Positions 1-8,760 are shown, numbered from the stretch's first letter. The stretch: 64,000 bases of DNA from Ramlibacter pinisoli (GCF_009758015.1 NZ_WSEL01000003.1:744001-808000), one strand, 5' to 3'. A program made the numbers and translations. Notes: generated from the sequence alone by a model not told the origin.

Positions 1-188
1 GGATCGGGGCACCGTCCAGGCAGCGGGTGCTGTCAAGCACTCGCCCTGCCCGCTGGCACGGCGCGGCGGGGGGTACCGACAGCCCCTGTCTGGTGCCTCC
101 TACAGGTTCCTGACGGGCTGCTTTCCAGAATCAAACCACAGGCAGACCGCGCCTTTCGCGGTCGCATTCCAACCTGAAGGTGAATGAG

Positions 189-404
189 ATGACAACCAAA
201 CTGTTCGCGGCCCTGGCCGCCGCCTCGATGATCACCCTGACCGGCTGCGGCTCGATGGACCGTCAGACCGCCGGCACCGTGGGTGGCGCCGCCGTCGGCG
301 GCGTGGTGGGCAATGCCGTGGGCGGTGGCCCGATCGGCACGCTGGGCGGCGCCGCCGCCGGTGCCTACATCGGCAACCGCGCCACCGACCCGAACCGGAA
401 GTGA
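189..404 (+). CDS. Glycine-zipper 2TM lipoprotein
   Basis: Short envelope protein of 71 residues, probably a small outer-membrane or periplasmic lipoprotein of the OsmB/SlyB-like glycine-zipper type. A lipobox (LTGC) follows a hydrophobic signal segment, so the mature protein would start at Cys near residue 18. The rest is a Gly/Ala-rich stretch with GxxxG spacing (GGAAVGGVVGNAVGGG), which is typical of two-helix glycine-zipper domains. I start at ATG 189 because AAGG lies 8 nt upstream; an in-frame GTG at 180 is possible but less well placed. It is monocistronic. The specific role is unknown. Confidence 0.8.
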   Translation: MTTKLFAALAAASMITLTGCGSMDRQTAGTVGGAAVGGVVGNAVGGGPIGTLGGAAAGAYIGNRATDPNRK

Positions 405-713
405 CGTGCACAGCGGCCCGCGGCAGCGGGCCGCGTGCACGTCATCCCGGCGCAGGCCGGGATCCACGCTCACCCTGAATACGGCCTTTGCCGATCCCTG
501 CGACGGGAGATGGATGCCGGGTCTAGCCCGGCATGACGACTCGAGAGATGAGCCGACATACGCTATTCCGTCACTCGAGAGATGAGCCCGACATGGCTAT
601 TCCGTGACTCGAGGGCCGAGCCCGACATCGCTATTCCCGTCATTGCGGGCTTGACCCGCAATCCACCGCCGATCGTGGTTCAGGTGCGGCCTCGCCCGCA
701 TGACGACCCTGCT
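405..713. repeat. Intergenic repeat cluster (REP-like hairpins and 34-bp tandem repeats)
   Basis: This non-coding stretch holds three hairpin units built on a CCGGG-type stem around a short loop (about 441-470, 507-535 and 641-670), the last containing GCGGGCTTGACCCGC. Between units two and three sit three tandem copies of a 34-35 bp sequence at 538-571, 572-605 and 606-640, each carrying ACTCGAG and ending in CTATTCC(C)GT. No gene is seen. The same hairpin family recurs at 7649-7860. Such units are typical of REP-like intergenic repeats. Confidence 0.75.
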
Positions 714-1214
714 TCAGATCGGATAGATCAGCGAGTTGAGCACCATCTCGCTGTCGTACACGCAGAGCCTGCTGCGCAATCGCAGGCCGTCGGGCGTGCG
801 CTCCATCTCGTCGATGTAGCGGCCCACGTTGTAGACCTCGCTCGCATCGCCCGGCCGGGTGCGAAAGACCGCGTAGTGCGCCTGGGCCCGAACCAGGCCC
901 CCCGGATCACCGTCCTGCGCGGCCAGCACCTGTGCCGGGCCCACCACGTGCCGCGTGTAGTACGGCCGGTGGTAGATGGTCTGCGTGACCCCGTAGACCC
1001 GGTCCTTCATCATCCCCCGGCTCTCCAGCGCGATCAGCGCCAGCGGCAGGCCGCGGTCGAAGTTCTCGCGCGCCTGCACGGTGTAGCGGCCGTCCTCGAG
1101 GAAGAACCCGGGCCAGTCGTCGAACCGCTTCTCGTCCAGCGCCGCCGCATAGGCGGCATTGAACTGGTCCACCTCCAGCTGCAGCAGCAGCCTCTCCAGC
1201 GCCGGCGCGCTCAT
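714..1214 (-). CDS. Aromatic-ring hydroxylating oxygenase, small (beta) subunit
   Basis: Beta subunit (166 aa) of a two-component Rieske ring-hydroxylating oxygenase. It has the usual length of the family (about 160-170 residues) and the characteristic stretch ARENFDRGLPLALIALESRG, which resembles the small subunit of salicylate 5-hydroxylase (NagH-like). Beta subunits have no cofactor; they form the alpha3beta3 core. The start codon overlaps the stop of the alpha subunit by 4 bp (ATGA, 1211-1214), indicating translational coupling. No ferredoxin or reductase gene is adjacent, so electrons must come from partners encoded elsewhere. Substrate not determined; a salicylate- or benzoate-type acid is a reasonable guess. 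Confidence 0.85.
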   Translation of the reverse strand: MSAPALERLLLQLEVDQFNAAYAAALDEKRFDDWPGFFLEDGRYTVQARENFDRGLPLALIALESRGMMKDRVYGVTQTIYHRPYYTRHVVGPAQVLAAQDGDPGGLVRAQAHYAVFRTRPGDASEVYNVGRYIDEMERTPDGLRLRSRLCVYDSEMVLNSLIYPI

Positions 1215-2536
1215 TGCCCCATCACCTGGCGCCAGTAGGCGTACATGCTGCGGATCAGCGTCTCGGTGACCATGTGCTCGCTGCCGCCGGTGCCGGTGCC
1301 ACCCAGCTCGCACAGCGTGCTGCCGTCCTCGCCCCACTGGCGAAAGCCGTCCTGGCTGAACTCGATCACCTCGCCGTCGTCGGCGCTCACGAAGCCCGCG
1401 GGCCCGAACAGGTTGGCCTGGCGCAGGCGGCGCCGCGCCATCTCGGGGCTGTCGTCGGCAAAGCCGAAGTGCGTCCACACGAAGTCGAAGCCGCCTTCGC
1501 CGCGCGGCACGATGTGGCGCGTGGACAGCGAGTTGACCTGCTGCTGCACGATCAGGCTGGGGAACAGCGTGATCATGGTCACCGTGGGCATGATGTCGGT
1601 GCCCGGGTTGGCGGGGTCGTCGATCTTCCACCACGGTTCGGGCACCACGTCGAGCAACCGCGCATCGTGCAGCGTCATGCCGGCCTTGAACGAGGTGACG
1701 CCCTCGGTCACGGTACGGTTCTCGCCGCCGTCGTTGCGGCGCGAGACCATGACGGCGTGCCGGCCGTGCTCGTCCATCACCATCCGGCTCTTCTGGTCGG
1801 CGCGCCACAGGCCGAAGGTGACGAACCAGGTGTGCAGCAGGCCCGGGTGGTACGGGTCCTTGATGTTCTCCATCATCAGCTTCCAGTTGCCCGGGATGCG
1901 CTGCCGGTTGTAGCCCAGCAGGGTGAGCTGGCGGCCCAGGAAGATGCGATCGAGCCACGGCAGGATGGCCGGGCCGAGGTAGTCGCGCAGCGGCGGCGCC
2001 GCCTCGCTGAAGGTGGCGAACACCAGCCCGTGCAGCACCTCCACCCGCAGCCGGGTCAGGCCGTGGGCCTGCACGTCGAAGTCGGGCGGCATGCCGCCCT
2101 GCACGCACTCCGCGCCGTCGGGGCCCACCGCCTTGACGCCGTCCTTGAACGGCAGGCCCGCCAGCTCGCCATTGAGCTTGTAGGTCCACTGGTGGTACGG
2201 GCAGACGAAGCTGCGGGCATTGCCGTGCGGCTGCTGGCAGAAGCGCACGCCGCGGTGCGCGCAGCGGTTTTCCACCACCCGGATGCCATGGTCGGTGCCG
2301 CGGTCCTTCGGCGCCACGCGGTCGCGCACCAGGATGACCTGGCGCTCGCCCACCGAGCTGAGCCGGTAGTCGCCCACCTTGGGGACCTCGACCTCCAGGC
2401 CGACATAGGACCAGTGCGGGCCGTAGAAGATCCGCTCGAGCTCGCGCTGGTACAGCTGGGGGTCGGTGTAGGCCCAGAAAGGCACCCGGCTGGAGCCCTG
2501 CTGGCTCCAGCGCGAGACGGGGTCGGGAGCGTTCAT
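1211..2536 (-). CDS. Aromatic-ring hydroxylating dioxygenase/hydroxylase, large (alpha) subunit
   Basis: Catalytic alpha subunit (441 aa) with an N-terminal Rieske [2Fe-2S] domain: Cys92, His94, Cys112 and His115 lie in CAHRGVRFC...CPYHQW. A C-terminal non-haem iron domain follows. The N-terminus (SSRVPFWAYTDPQLYQRELE) resembles salicylate 5-hydroxylase large subunits (NagG) more than naphthalene dioxygenase, so a mono-aromatic acid is the likely substrate class. This substrate call is inference from family resemblance. It forms an operon with the beta subunit. AGGAGG lies 8 nt before the ATG, and a large perfect inverted repeat lies just upstream of that ribosome binding site. Confidence 0.88.
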   Translation of the reverse strand: MNAPDPVSRWSQQGSSRVPFWAYTDPQLYQRELERIFYGPHWSYVGLEVEVPKVGDYRLSSVGERQVILVRDRVAPKDRGTDHGIRVVENRCAHRGVRFCQQPHGNARSFVCPYHQWTYKLNGELAGLPFKDGVKAVGPDGAECVQGGMPPDFDVQAHGLTRLRVEVLHGLVFATFSEAAPPLRDYLGPAILPWLDRIFLGRQLTLLGYNRQRIPGNWKLMMENIKDPYHPGLLHTWFVTFGLWRADQKSRMVMDEHGRHAVMVSRRNDGGENRTVTEGVTSFKAGMTLHDARLLDVVPEPWWKIDDPANPGTDIMPTVTMITLFPSLIVQQQVNSLSTRHIVPRGEGGFDFVWTHFGFADDSPEMARRRLRQANLFGPAGFVSADDGEVIEFSQDGFRQWGEDGSTLCELGGTGTGGSEHMVTETLIRSMYAYWRQVMGQ

Positions 2537-2550
2537 GCGGTCGGCCTCCT

Positions 2551-2588
2551 GCGCGAGGACCGATCAGTGTACCGATCGGTCCTCGCGC
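2551..2588. promoter_or_regulatory. 15-bp perfect inverted repeat before the Rieske oxygenase operon
   Basis: Arms at 2551-2565 and 2574-2588 (GCGCGAGGACCGATC and its complement) flank the 8-nt spacer AGTGTACC. On the minus strand it ends directly before the AGGAGG of the alpha-subunit gene. There is no T-run, so a rho-independent terminator for the TPR gene is unlikely. The inner GTACCGATCGGTCC half resembles TetR-family operators. A 5'-UTR hairpin controlling translation is the alternative. No regulator gene adjoins it. Confidence 0.55.
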
Positions 2589-2609
2589 CGGCCGCCGGGC
2601 CGGCGCGGG

Positions 2610-3089
2610 TCAGTTCTTCGCCTTGTATTCGGCGATCGACTTGGCCAGGTCCTGGTACTGCTCGCAGGCCGTGCCGCCGCAGATCTGCTCGAGGCGCACC
2701 AGGTGCTTCTCGGCCTCGGCCGGCTTCTTCTCCATCAGGTACGCCTCGCCGATGTATTCATGCGCGCCCTTGTGCTTGGGGTCCAGGGCGATGGCCCGCT
2801 CGTAATGCTGGAACGCCTTGGCCAGGTCGGGATTGGGCCGCTTGCGCATGGTGTAGCCCATCAGGGTGTGGGCGTCGGGGTTGCGCGGCTCCTCCCGCAG
2901 CAGCGTGGTCAGTTCGCGCTGGGCGGCCGACCAGTCCTGGGCGTCGATGGCCTTCTGGGCCGTGGCCAGGCGCTGGGCCGTGGAAGGACCGACCGCGAGG
3001 TCGGAGCCGCCACCGCCGCCGGCCGCCGATGCCGTGAGGCTGGCCGCCGCCAGGAGCAGGAAGGACAGGACGAGGCGAAGGATGCGCAT
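2610..3089 (-). CDS. Exported TPR-repeat protein
   Basis: 159-residue protein with a cleavable signal peptide (hydrophobic residues 4-22, ending ASA) and tetratricopeptide-like helices between about residues 38 and 120: alternating W/L/G/Y/A positions including AHTLMGYTMRK and YERAIALDPKHKGAHEYIGE. TPR folds mediate protein-protein contacts; this one should act in the periplasm. Two late cysteines (CGGTAC) could form a disulfide. No partner is suggested by the neighbours; only about 70 bp with the large inverted repeat separate it from the downstream oxygenase genes. Function unknown. Confidence 0.8.
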   Translation of the reverse strand: MRILRLVLSFLLLAAASLTASAAGGGGGSDLAVGPSTAQRLATAQKAIDAQDWSAAQRELTTLLREEPRNPDAHTLMGYTMRKRPNPDLAKAFQHYERAIALDPKHKGAHEYIGEAYLMEKKPAEAEKHLVRLEQICGGTACEQYQDLAKSIAEYKAKN

Positions 3090-3182
3090 GGAACACCTCC
3101 AGGGATGAAGACGGCCAGTGTCCCGCCAGCTCCGCCGGGGGTCAATGGCCGGCCAACCCGACCGTGGAGGGGCGCCGTCGCG

Positions 3183-5591
3183 TCAGGGCACCGGCGTTAG
3201 TTTGGCCACCGCCAGCGCCAGCCACTTGACGCCATGGCGGCCGAACTTCACCTGCGCGCGGGCATCGTCGCCCTGCCCTTCGATGGACAGCACCGTGCCT
3301 TCGCCGAACTTGGTGTGGAACACCTGCATGCCCGACTTGAGGCCGTGCGACGGTGCCGCCTTCTGCACCGGGACCGGCGGGCTGGCGAAGGTGTCGCGGT
3401 TGTCACGGCTGTCGCGGCTCCACGAGCCGCCACCGCTGCCGGCGCGCGTGCTGGCGTAGCCGGTGCCGAAGCCGAAGGCCGATCCGCCGAAGTTCTGGTT
3501 CTTCGGCGTCAGCCACTTGAGCGCGCCTTCCGGCAACTCGTCGAAGAAGCGGCTGCGCACGTTGTAGCGGGTCTGCCCGTGCAGCAGGCGCGTCTGCGAA
3601 TAGCTCAGGTACAGGCGCTTGCGGGCCCGGGTGATGGCCACGTACATCAGCCGCCGCTCCTCCTCCAGCCCCTCGTGGTCGGACATGGAGCGCTCGCTGG
3701 GGAACAGCCCCTCCTCCAGGCCGGTGACGAACACGGCATCGAACTCCAGCCCCTTGGCCGAGTGCACGGTCATCAGCTGCACCGCGTCCTGGCCGGCCTG
3801 GGCCTGGTTGTCGCCCGACTCCAGCGCGGCATGGGTGAGGAAGGCGGCCAGCGGCGACAGCGTCTCGCCGGTTTCCGCGTCGGGCGCCACATAGTCGGGC
3901 GCGGGCTCGTTGAGCAGCGGCTGGTTGGGGTCCAGGCCCTGGCTGGCGGGGCTCTGCGACAGCTCGTCGACCGGCAGGGCCACCGCGTCGCGGCCGAAGC
4001 CCTCCTGCATGACGAAGCTCTCGGCGGCGCTGGCCAGTTCCTCCAGGTTCTCGATGCGCTCGGCGCCTTCGCGCTCCGACCGGTAGTGCTCGACCAGGCC
4101 CGAATGCTGCAGCACCAGCTCGATGATCTCGCGCAGGCTGAGGTTCAGCGTCTGCTCGCGCAGCACGTCGATCCTGGCCACGAACGCGCCCAGGTTGGCG
4201 CCGGCCTTGCCGGTGGTGGCGCTGACAGCGTCGTGCAGCGAGCAACCGGCCGCGCGGGCCGCATCCTGCAGCTGCTCGATGCTGCGCGCACCGATGCCGC
4301 GCGGGGGGAAGTTGACCACCCGCAGGAAGCTGGTGTCGTCGTTCGGGTTCTCCAGCAGCCGCAGGTAGGCCAGCGCGTGCTTGATCTCGGCACGCTCGAA
4401 GAAGCGCAGGCCGCCGTACACGCGGTAGGGCACGCCGGCGTTGAACAGCGCCGTCTCGATCACCCGGCTCTGCGCGTTGCTGCGGTACAGCACCGCGATC
4501 TCGCTGCGCCGCAGGCCCGGTTCGGTCCCCTGGTCGCGCACCAGGTGGCGCATCTCCTCGACCAGCCACTGCGCCTCGGCCAGGTCGGTGGGCGACTCGT
4601 ACACGCGCACCGGCTCGCCGGGGCCCTGGTCGGTGCGCAGGTTCTTGCCCAGCCGGCCCTTGTTGTGGCTGATCAGGGCGTTGGCGGAATCGAGGATGTT
4701 GCTGTAGCTGCGGTAGTTCTGCTCCAGCTTGATCTGGTGCCGCACGTCGAACTCGCGCACGAAGTCGGCCATGTTGCCCACCCGGGCGCCGCGGAAGGCG
4801 TAGATGCTCTGGTCGTCGTCGCCGACGGCGAACACCGAATTGCCGGCGCCGGGGCTGCCGTCCGGGTTGACTGCGAAGATCTTGATCCACGCGTACTGCA
4901 GCCGGTTGGTGTCCTGGAACTCGTCGATCAGGATGTGGCGGAAGCGCCGCTGGTAGTGCTGGCGGATCGGGTCGTTGTCGCGCAGCAGCTCGTAGCTGCG
5001 CAGCATCAGCTCGCCGAAGTCGACCACGCCCTCGCGCTGGCACTGCTCCTCGTACAGCTGGTAGATCTCGACCTTCCGGCGGTCCTCCTCGTTGCGCGCG
5101 GTGACCGCCTGCGGCCGCAGCCCGTCCTCCTTGCAGCCGGCGATGAACCACTGGGTTTCCTTGGCCGGAAAGCGCTCCTCGTCGATGTTGAACTGCTTCA
5201 TCAGCCGCTTGATGGCCGACAGCTGGTCCTGCGTGTCCAGGATCTGGAAGCTCTGCGGCAGGTTGGCCAGCTTGTAGTGGGCGCGCAGGAAGCGGTTGCA
5301 CAGGCCGTGGAAGGTGCCGATCCACATGCCGCGCACGTTCACCGGCAGCATGGTGCCCAGCCGGGTCATCATCTCCTTGGCGGCCTTGTTGGTGAAGGTG
5401 ACCGCCATCACGCCGCCCGGCGACACCTGGCCCGTGGTCATCAGCCAGGCGATGCGGGTGGTCAGCACGCGGGTCTTGCCCGACCCGGCACCGGCCAGGA
5501 TGAGCGCGTGCTCGTTGGGGAGCGTGACGGCGGCCCGCTGCTCGGGGTTGAGGTGCTGCAGCAGCGGGGAGGCGTCGACTTCTGGGAACAT
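3183..5591 (-). CDS. uvrD: ATP-dependent DNA helicase UvrD/PcrA (superfamily I)
   Basis: 802-residue 3'-5' helicase used in nucleotide excision and mismatch repair. Motif Q and Walker A (LNPEQ..., AGAGSGKT at residues 33-40), Walker B (DEFQDTN) and the late motifs VQLMTVHSAKGLEFDAV and YVAITRARKRLYL are all present. The C-terminal tail (VFHTKFGEGTVLSIEGQGDDARAQVKF) is the RNA-polymerase-binding Tudor-like domain typical of UvrD/PcrA. I chose ATG 5591 (MFPEVDASPLLQHLNPEQ), which aligns with the family start; upstream in-frame sequence does not look coding. It is divergent from the gene at 5622 with a 30-bp spacer. Confidence 0.95.
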   Translation of the reverse strand: MFPEVDASPLLQHLNPEQRAAVTLPNEHALILAGAGSGKTRVLTTRIAWLMTTGQVSPGGVMAVTFTNKAAKEMMTRLGTMLPVNVRGMWIGTFHGLCNRFLRAHYKLANLPQSFQILDTQDQLSAIKRLMKQFNIDEERFPAKETQWFIAGCKEDGLRPQAVTARNEEDRRKVEIYQLYEEQCQREGVVDFGELMLRSYELLRDNDPIRQHYQRRFRHILIDEFQDTNRLQYAWIKIFAVNPDGSPGAGNSVFAVGDDDQSIYAFRGARVGNMADFVREFDVRHQIKLEQNYRSYSNILDSANALISHNKGRLGKNLRTDQGPGEPVRVYESPTDLAEAQWLVEEMRHLVRDQGTEPGLRRSEIAVLYRSNAQSRVIETALFNAGVPYRVYGGLRFFERAEIKHALAYLRLLENPNDDTSFLRVVNFPPRGIGARSIEQLQDAARAAGCSLHDAVSATTGKAGANLGAFVARIDVLREQTLNLSLREIIELVLQHSGLVEHYRSEREGAERIENLEELASAAESFVMQEGFGRDAVALPVDELSQSPASQGLDPNQPLLNEPAPDYVAPDAETGETLSPLAAFLTHAALESGDNQAQAGQDAVQLMTVHSAKGLEFDAVFVTGLEEGLFPSERSMSDHEGLEEERRLMYVAITRARKRLYLSYSQTRLLHGQTRYNVRSRFFDELPEGALKWLTPKNQNFGGSAFGFGTGYASTRAGSGGGSWSRDSRDNRDTFASPPVPVQKAAPSHGLKSGMQVFHTKFGEGTVLSIEGQGDDARAQVKFGRHGVKWLALAVAKLTPVP

Positions 5592-5621
5592 GCGGCATTG
5601 TAGGAAGCCGCTGCCGCCCCC

Positions 5622-6308
5622 ATGCCCACCTTCGCCCGTCCCGTCGCCCTGTTCGTGCTGCTGGTGGCGGCCGGCTCGGCCGTTCGCGCGCAATCGTCCT
5701 GCTCCAGCGATGGCCGGCCCGCCCCGGCCGCGCTGCTCGAACGCTTCATCACGGCCGACTGCGACACCTGCTGGGCCGCTCCCGACGCCGCGCGGGCCCG
5801 TCTGGGCGAACTGGCGCTCGACTGGATCGTGCCCGGCGCCAAGGGCGAGGACGCACCGCTGGCCGCCGCCGCCCGCAGCGAGGCGCAGGCCCGGCTGGAG
5901 GCGCTGGGACGCGGCCGGCCGCTGCCGGTGGACACGGCCCGCGGCCGGCGCCAGGGCCGCAGCGCGGCGCTGCGGGTGGCGCACGGCCTGCCCTTCAACG
6001 GCTACATCGGCGCCTCCATCGAACTGAAGGCCGGCGGCCCCGGGCCATGGACCGGCTGGCTGGCGCTGGTGGAGAGCCTGCCGGCGGGCACCGAAGGCAC
6101 GCCGGTGGCGCGCAACCTCGTGCGCAACGTCCTGCAGGTGTCCTGGCCGGCCGGCACCGGTGGCCGCCGCCTGGAATCGCGGCCGATGAACATCCCGGAG
6201 GGCGCACACCTCGACCGGCTGCGGGTGGTGGGATGGCTGGAAGATGCACGCGGCGTGATCAGGGCCATCTCGGAATCCGTATGTGCCGGCGGAGACGGTC
6301 GACGCTAG
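5622..6308 (+). CDS. Exported hypothetical protein with CxxC motif
   Basis: 228-residue protein with a clear signal peptide (cleavage after VRA, residue 22 or 23) and a CDTC pair near residue 47 in the context LLERFITADCDTCW. This is reminiscent of the thioredoxin-like fold of DUF1223 proteins, which carry CSSC in a similar position, but the remainder does not obviously match, so the assignment is tentative. A Cys in SVCAGG near the C-terminus might pair with it. It is monocistronic and ends at a strong terminator. Function unknown. Confidence 0.6.
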   Translation: MPTFARPVALFVLLVAAGSAVRAQSSCSSDGRPAPAALLERFITADCDTCWAAPDAARARLGELALDWIVPGAKGEDAPLAAAARSEAQARLEALGRGRPLPVDTARGRRQGRSAALRVAHGLPFNGYIGASIELKAGGPGPWTGWLALVESLPAGTEGTPVARNLVRNVLQVSWPAGTGGRRLESRPMNIPEGAHLDRLRVVGWLEDARGVIRAISESVCAGGDGRR

Positions 6309-6317
6309 AATTGCGCA

Positions 6318-6352
6318 CCGGGCCCAAGCATTTTGGGACCCGGTTTTTTTTT
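6318..6352 (+). terminator. Rho-independent terminator
   Basis: Stem CCGGGCCCAA (6318-6327) pairs with TTGGGACCCGG (6333-6343) with one bulged base, followed by nine Ts. It ends the 5622 gene and sits 64 bp before the GMP reductase start. A second CCGGGCCCC at 6356-6364 could compete for the stem, so read-through control of guaC cannot be excluded. Confidence 0.8.
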
Positions 6353-6416
6353 GGACCGGGCCCCAGACCAAGCGCTCATTCGTTCTTCAACGATCTGACT
6401 CCTCGAGAGGCTTGGC

Positions 6417-7394
6417 ATGGAAATCTTCGACTACGACAACGTCCTGCTGCTCCCGCGCAAGTGCCGCGTGGACAGCCGGTCCGAATGCGACGCCAGCGTC
6501 GAGCTGGGCGGCCGCAGCTTCCGCATCCCGGTCGTTCCCGCGAACATGAAGACCGTCGTCAACGAGGCGATCTGCCTCTGGCTGGCGAAGAACGGCTACT
6601 TCTACGTCATGCACCGGTTCGACCTCGACAACGTGGCCTTCGTGCGCCAGATGCACGCGGCCGGCGCCTACGCGTCGATCTCGCTGGGCGTGAAGAAGCC
6701 CGACTACGACACGGTGGACGAACTGGCGCGGCTGGGCCTGGTGCCCGAGTACGTGACCATCGACATCGCGCACGGCCATGCCGACAGCGTGAAGAACATG
6801 ATCACGCACCTGAAGGCGAAGCTGCCGTCGACCTTCATCATCGCCGGCAACGTCGGCACGCCCGAGGCCATCATCGACCTGGAGAACTGGGGCGCCGACG
6901 CCACCAAGGTCGGCATCGGCCCGGGCAAGGTGTGCATCACCCGCATGAAGACCGGCTTCGGCACCGGCGGCTGGCAGCTGTCGGCGCTCAAGTGGTGTGC
7001 CCGCGTGGCCACCAAGCCCATCATCGCCGACGGCGGCATCCGCGAGCACGGCGACATCGCCAAGAGCGTGCGCTTCGGCGCCACCATGGTGATGATCGGC
7101 TCCATGCTGGCCGGCCACGAGGAGTCGCCCGGCCAGACCGTCGAAGTCGACGGCCGCCTGTTCAAGGAGTACTACGGCAGCGCGTCCGACTTCAACAAGG
7201 GCGAGTACAAGCACGTCGAGGGCAAGCGCATCCTCGAGCCGGTGAAGGGCAAGCTGGAAGCCACGCTGCGCGAGATGCAGGAAGACGTGCAGAGCTCGAT
7301 CAGCTACTCCGGCGGCAAGAAGTTGATGGATATCAGGAAAGTGAACTACGTCATTCTGGGTGGGGATAACGCGGGAGAGCATCTCCTGATGTAG
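6417..7394 (+). CDS. guaC: GMP reductase
   Basis: 325-residue NADPH-dependent GMP reductase of the IMPDH/GMPR TIM-barrel family, converting GMP to IMP plus ammonia in purine salvage. The catalytic Cys173 sits in the signature [28 protein letters not shown] and [13 protein letters not shown] are further family motifs. There is no CBS pair, which separates it from IMP dehydrogenase. The length and motif style fit the short GuaC class common in Gram-positive bacteria (about 325 aa). It is monocistronic, with a terminator and possible competing hairpin in its 108-bp leader. Confidence 0.92.
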   Translation: MEIFDYDNVLLLPRKCRVDSRSECDASVELGGRSFRIPVVPANMKTVVNEAICLWLAKNGYFYVMHRFDLDNVAFVRQMHAAGAYASISLGVKKPDYDTVDELARLGLVPEYVTIDIAHGHADSVKNMITHLKAKLPSTFIIAGNVGTPEAIIDLENWGADATKVGIGPGKVCITRMKTGFGTGGWQLSALKWCARVATKPIIADGGIREHGDIAKSVRFGATMVMIGSMLAGHEESPGQTVEVDGRLFKEYYGSASDFNKGEYKHVEGKRILEPVKGKLEATLREMQEDVQSSISYSGGKKLMDIRKVNYVILGGDNAGEHLLM

Positions 7395-7874
7395 ACCCGG
7401 GGGGAAAGACCCAGGCAGGGAACCCCCTCACCCCAACCCTCTCCCCGGAACGGGGATGGGGATCCAGGCAGCGAACCCCTTCACCCATCCCTCTCCCCCG
7501 GGGGGGAGAGGGCGCGGAGCTTGAAGGCGCGGTGGCCGCGCCAGGTTGCATGGGGCGCGCTTGCGGCCTGCGCCGCTGAATTCACCTGGTCGTCACACCG
7601 GGCTGGACCCGCATTGATCTCCAGCCAGCCGCGCCTCCACATCACCGTCATGCCGGGCTTGACCCGGCATCCATCTCCTGAACCAGGCCACGCCTGAACC
7701 GCGATCGGGAGATGGATTGCGGGTCGAGCCCGCAATGGCGGGAAACCGCGCATGCCGGGGTCGCGCCCGAGGGACGCCATGCCGCGCATCCCGAACGTCA
7801 TCGCGCCGCGCTTCGTCCCCGGGTCGTCATGCCGGGCTTGACCCGGCATCCATCCCCTGTCGCTGGCGCCCGCG
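7395..7874. repeat. Intergenic repeat cluster (tandem CCCTCACCC element and REP-like hairpins)
   Basis: Two imperfect direct copies beginning CCAGGCAG(G/C)GAACCCC at 7411 and 7464 (period 53 bp) contain CCCTCTCCCC hairpin halves. Beyond them lie REP-like units at about 7649-7675 and 7829-7855 (ATGCCGGGCTTGACCCGGCAT) and an oppositely oriented one near 7708-7735 (ATTGCGGGTCGAGCCCGCAAT). These match the family at 405-713. No coding sequence was recognised. Confidence 0.75.
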
Positions 7875-8735
7875 CTACGTGCCAGCCACCAGATCCAGCG
7901 CCAGCTGGTTCAGCCGGTGCCCGGGCTCCACCAGCGCCTCCAGCACGCTGAAGTGGTTGCGGCCCGGCAGGGTCTCGCAGACCGGCACGCGCTTGTCGCC
8001 CCAGGCCTCGCGGATCTGGGCGTTGTGGCGCAGGAACTCAGGGCTCTCGTCGGCGCCGACCACCGTGTGCAGGGCACCGCGTTCGGGCGGCGGCAGGCGC
8101 GCCGGGCTGGCCTGCTGTACCTGCTGCGGCGACAGGCGCAGGTCGGCCTGCAGCGACGGGGTGTGCATCAGCGGCTCCAGGTCGTACAGGCCCGAGATCG
8201 ACAGCGCGCGCGTCACGGCGTCGGTCGGCAGGGCCGGGTCGTATTGCTGCCACAGGCACGCCAGCAGCATGGCGGCCAGGTGCCCGCCGGCCGAATGGCC
8301 GATGACGGTGATGCGCGAGGGGTCGCCGCCCCACTGCGCCACGTTGCGCACGGTCCAGGCCAGGGCCCGCACCATCTGCACCGTGATCTGCGGAATCGTC
8401 ACCGCCGGGCACAGCGCGTAATTCGGCAGCACCACGCAGGCGCCGCGCTGGACGAACGTCGGCGCGACGAACGCGTGCTCGCGCTTGTCCAGCGAGCGCC
8501 AGTAGCCGCCATGGATGAAGAACACCACCGGCGCCCCGCCCTTGCCGCCCGGGGCCGGAAACACGTCGAGCGTCTCCCCGGGGCCGCGGCCGTAGAGCAG
8601 GTCGAGCTCGCAGGGCAACTCGTCCCGCGCCTGCGCCGAGTCCTGCGCCCAGCGCTGGAAATGCCGCGGGTGCTCGGGCACGAGGGCCCGGTTGTTGTAC
8701 ATGCGGTCGAGCCACTCGCCATCGAAACCAGCCAT
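7875..8735 (-). CDS. Alpha/beta hydrolase, arylformamidase (kynurenine formamidase)-like
   Basis: 286-residue serine hydrolase. The oxyanion motif HGGYW, nucleophile elbow GHSAGG and late His in GRNHFSVLE are those of the kynurenine formamidase/HSL branch of alpha/beta hydrolases. No kynureninase or tryptophan dioxygenase is nearby, so tryptophan degradation is not supported; an ester or amide intermediate of the divergent operon is as likely. I use ATG 8735 because GGAGGAG precedes it and the family N-terminus (MYNNRALVPEHP) follows. It is divergent from the GntR gene; a shared palindrome lies between them. Confidence 0.8.
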   Translation of the reverse strand: MAGFDGEWLDRMYNNRALVPEHPRHFQRWAQDSAQARDELPCELDLLYGRGPGETLDVFPAPGGKGGAPVVFFIHGGYWRSLDKREHAFVAPTFVQRGACVVLPNYALCPAVTIPQITVQMVRALAWTVRNVAQWGGDPSRITVIGHSAGGHLAAMLLACLWQQYDPALPTDAVTRALSISGLYDLEPLMHTPSLQADLRLSPQQVQQASPARLPPPERGALHTVVGADESPEFLRHNAQIREAWGDKRVPVCETLPGRNHFSVLEALVEPGHRLNQLALDLVAGT

Positions 8736-8760
8736 CTTCACTCTCCTCCGGGTTTGCTGT

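Noticed and set aside
438-670. CRISPR array
   Set aside because: Repeats are directly tandem or REP-like hairpins with no unique spacers, and no cas genes are present.
6309-6416. Purine or ppGpp riboswitch before guaC
   Set aside because: The conserved loop-loop sequences of known purine-sensing aptamers are not visible in the 108-bp leader.
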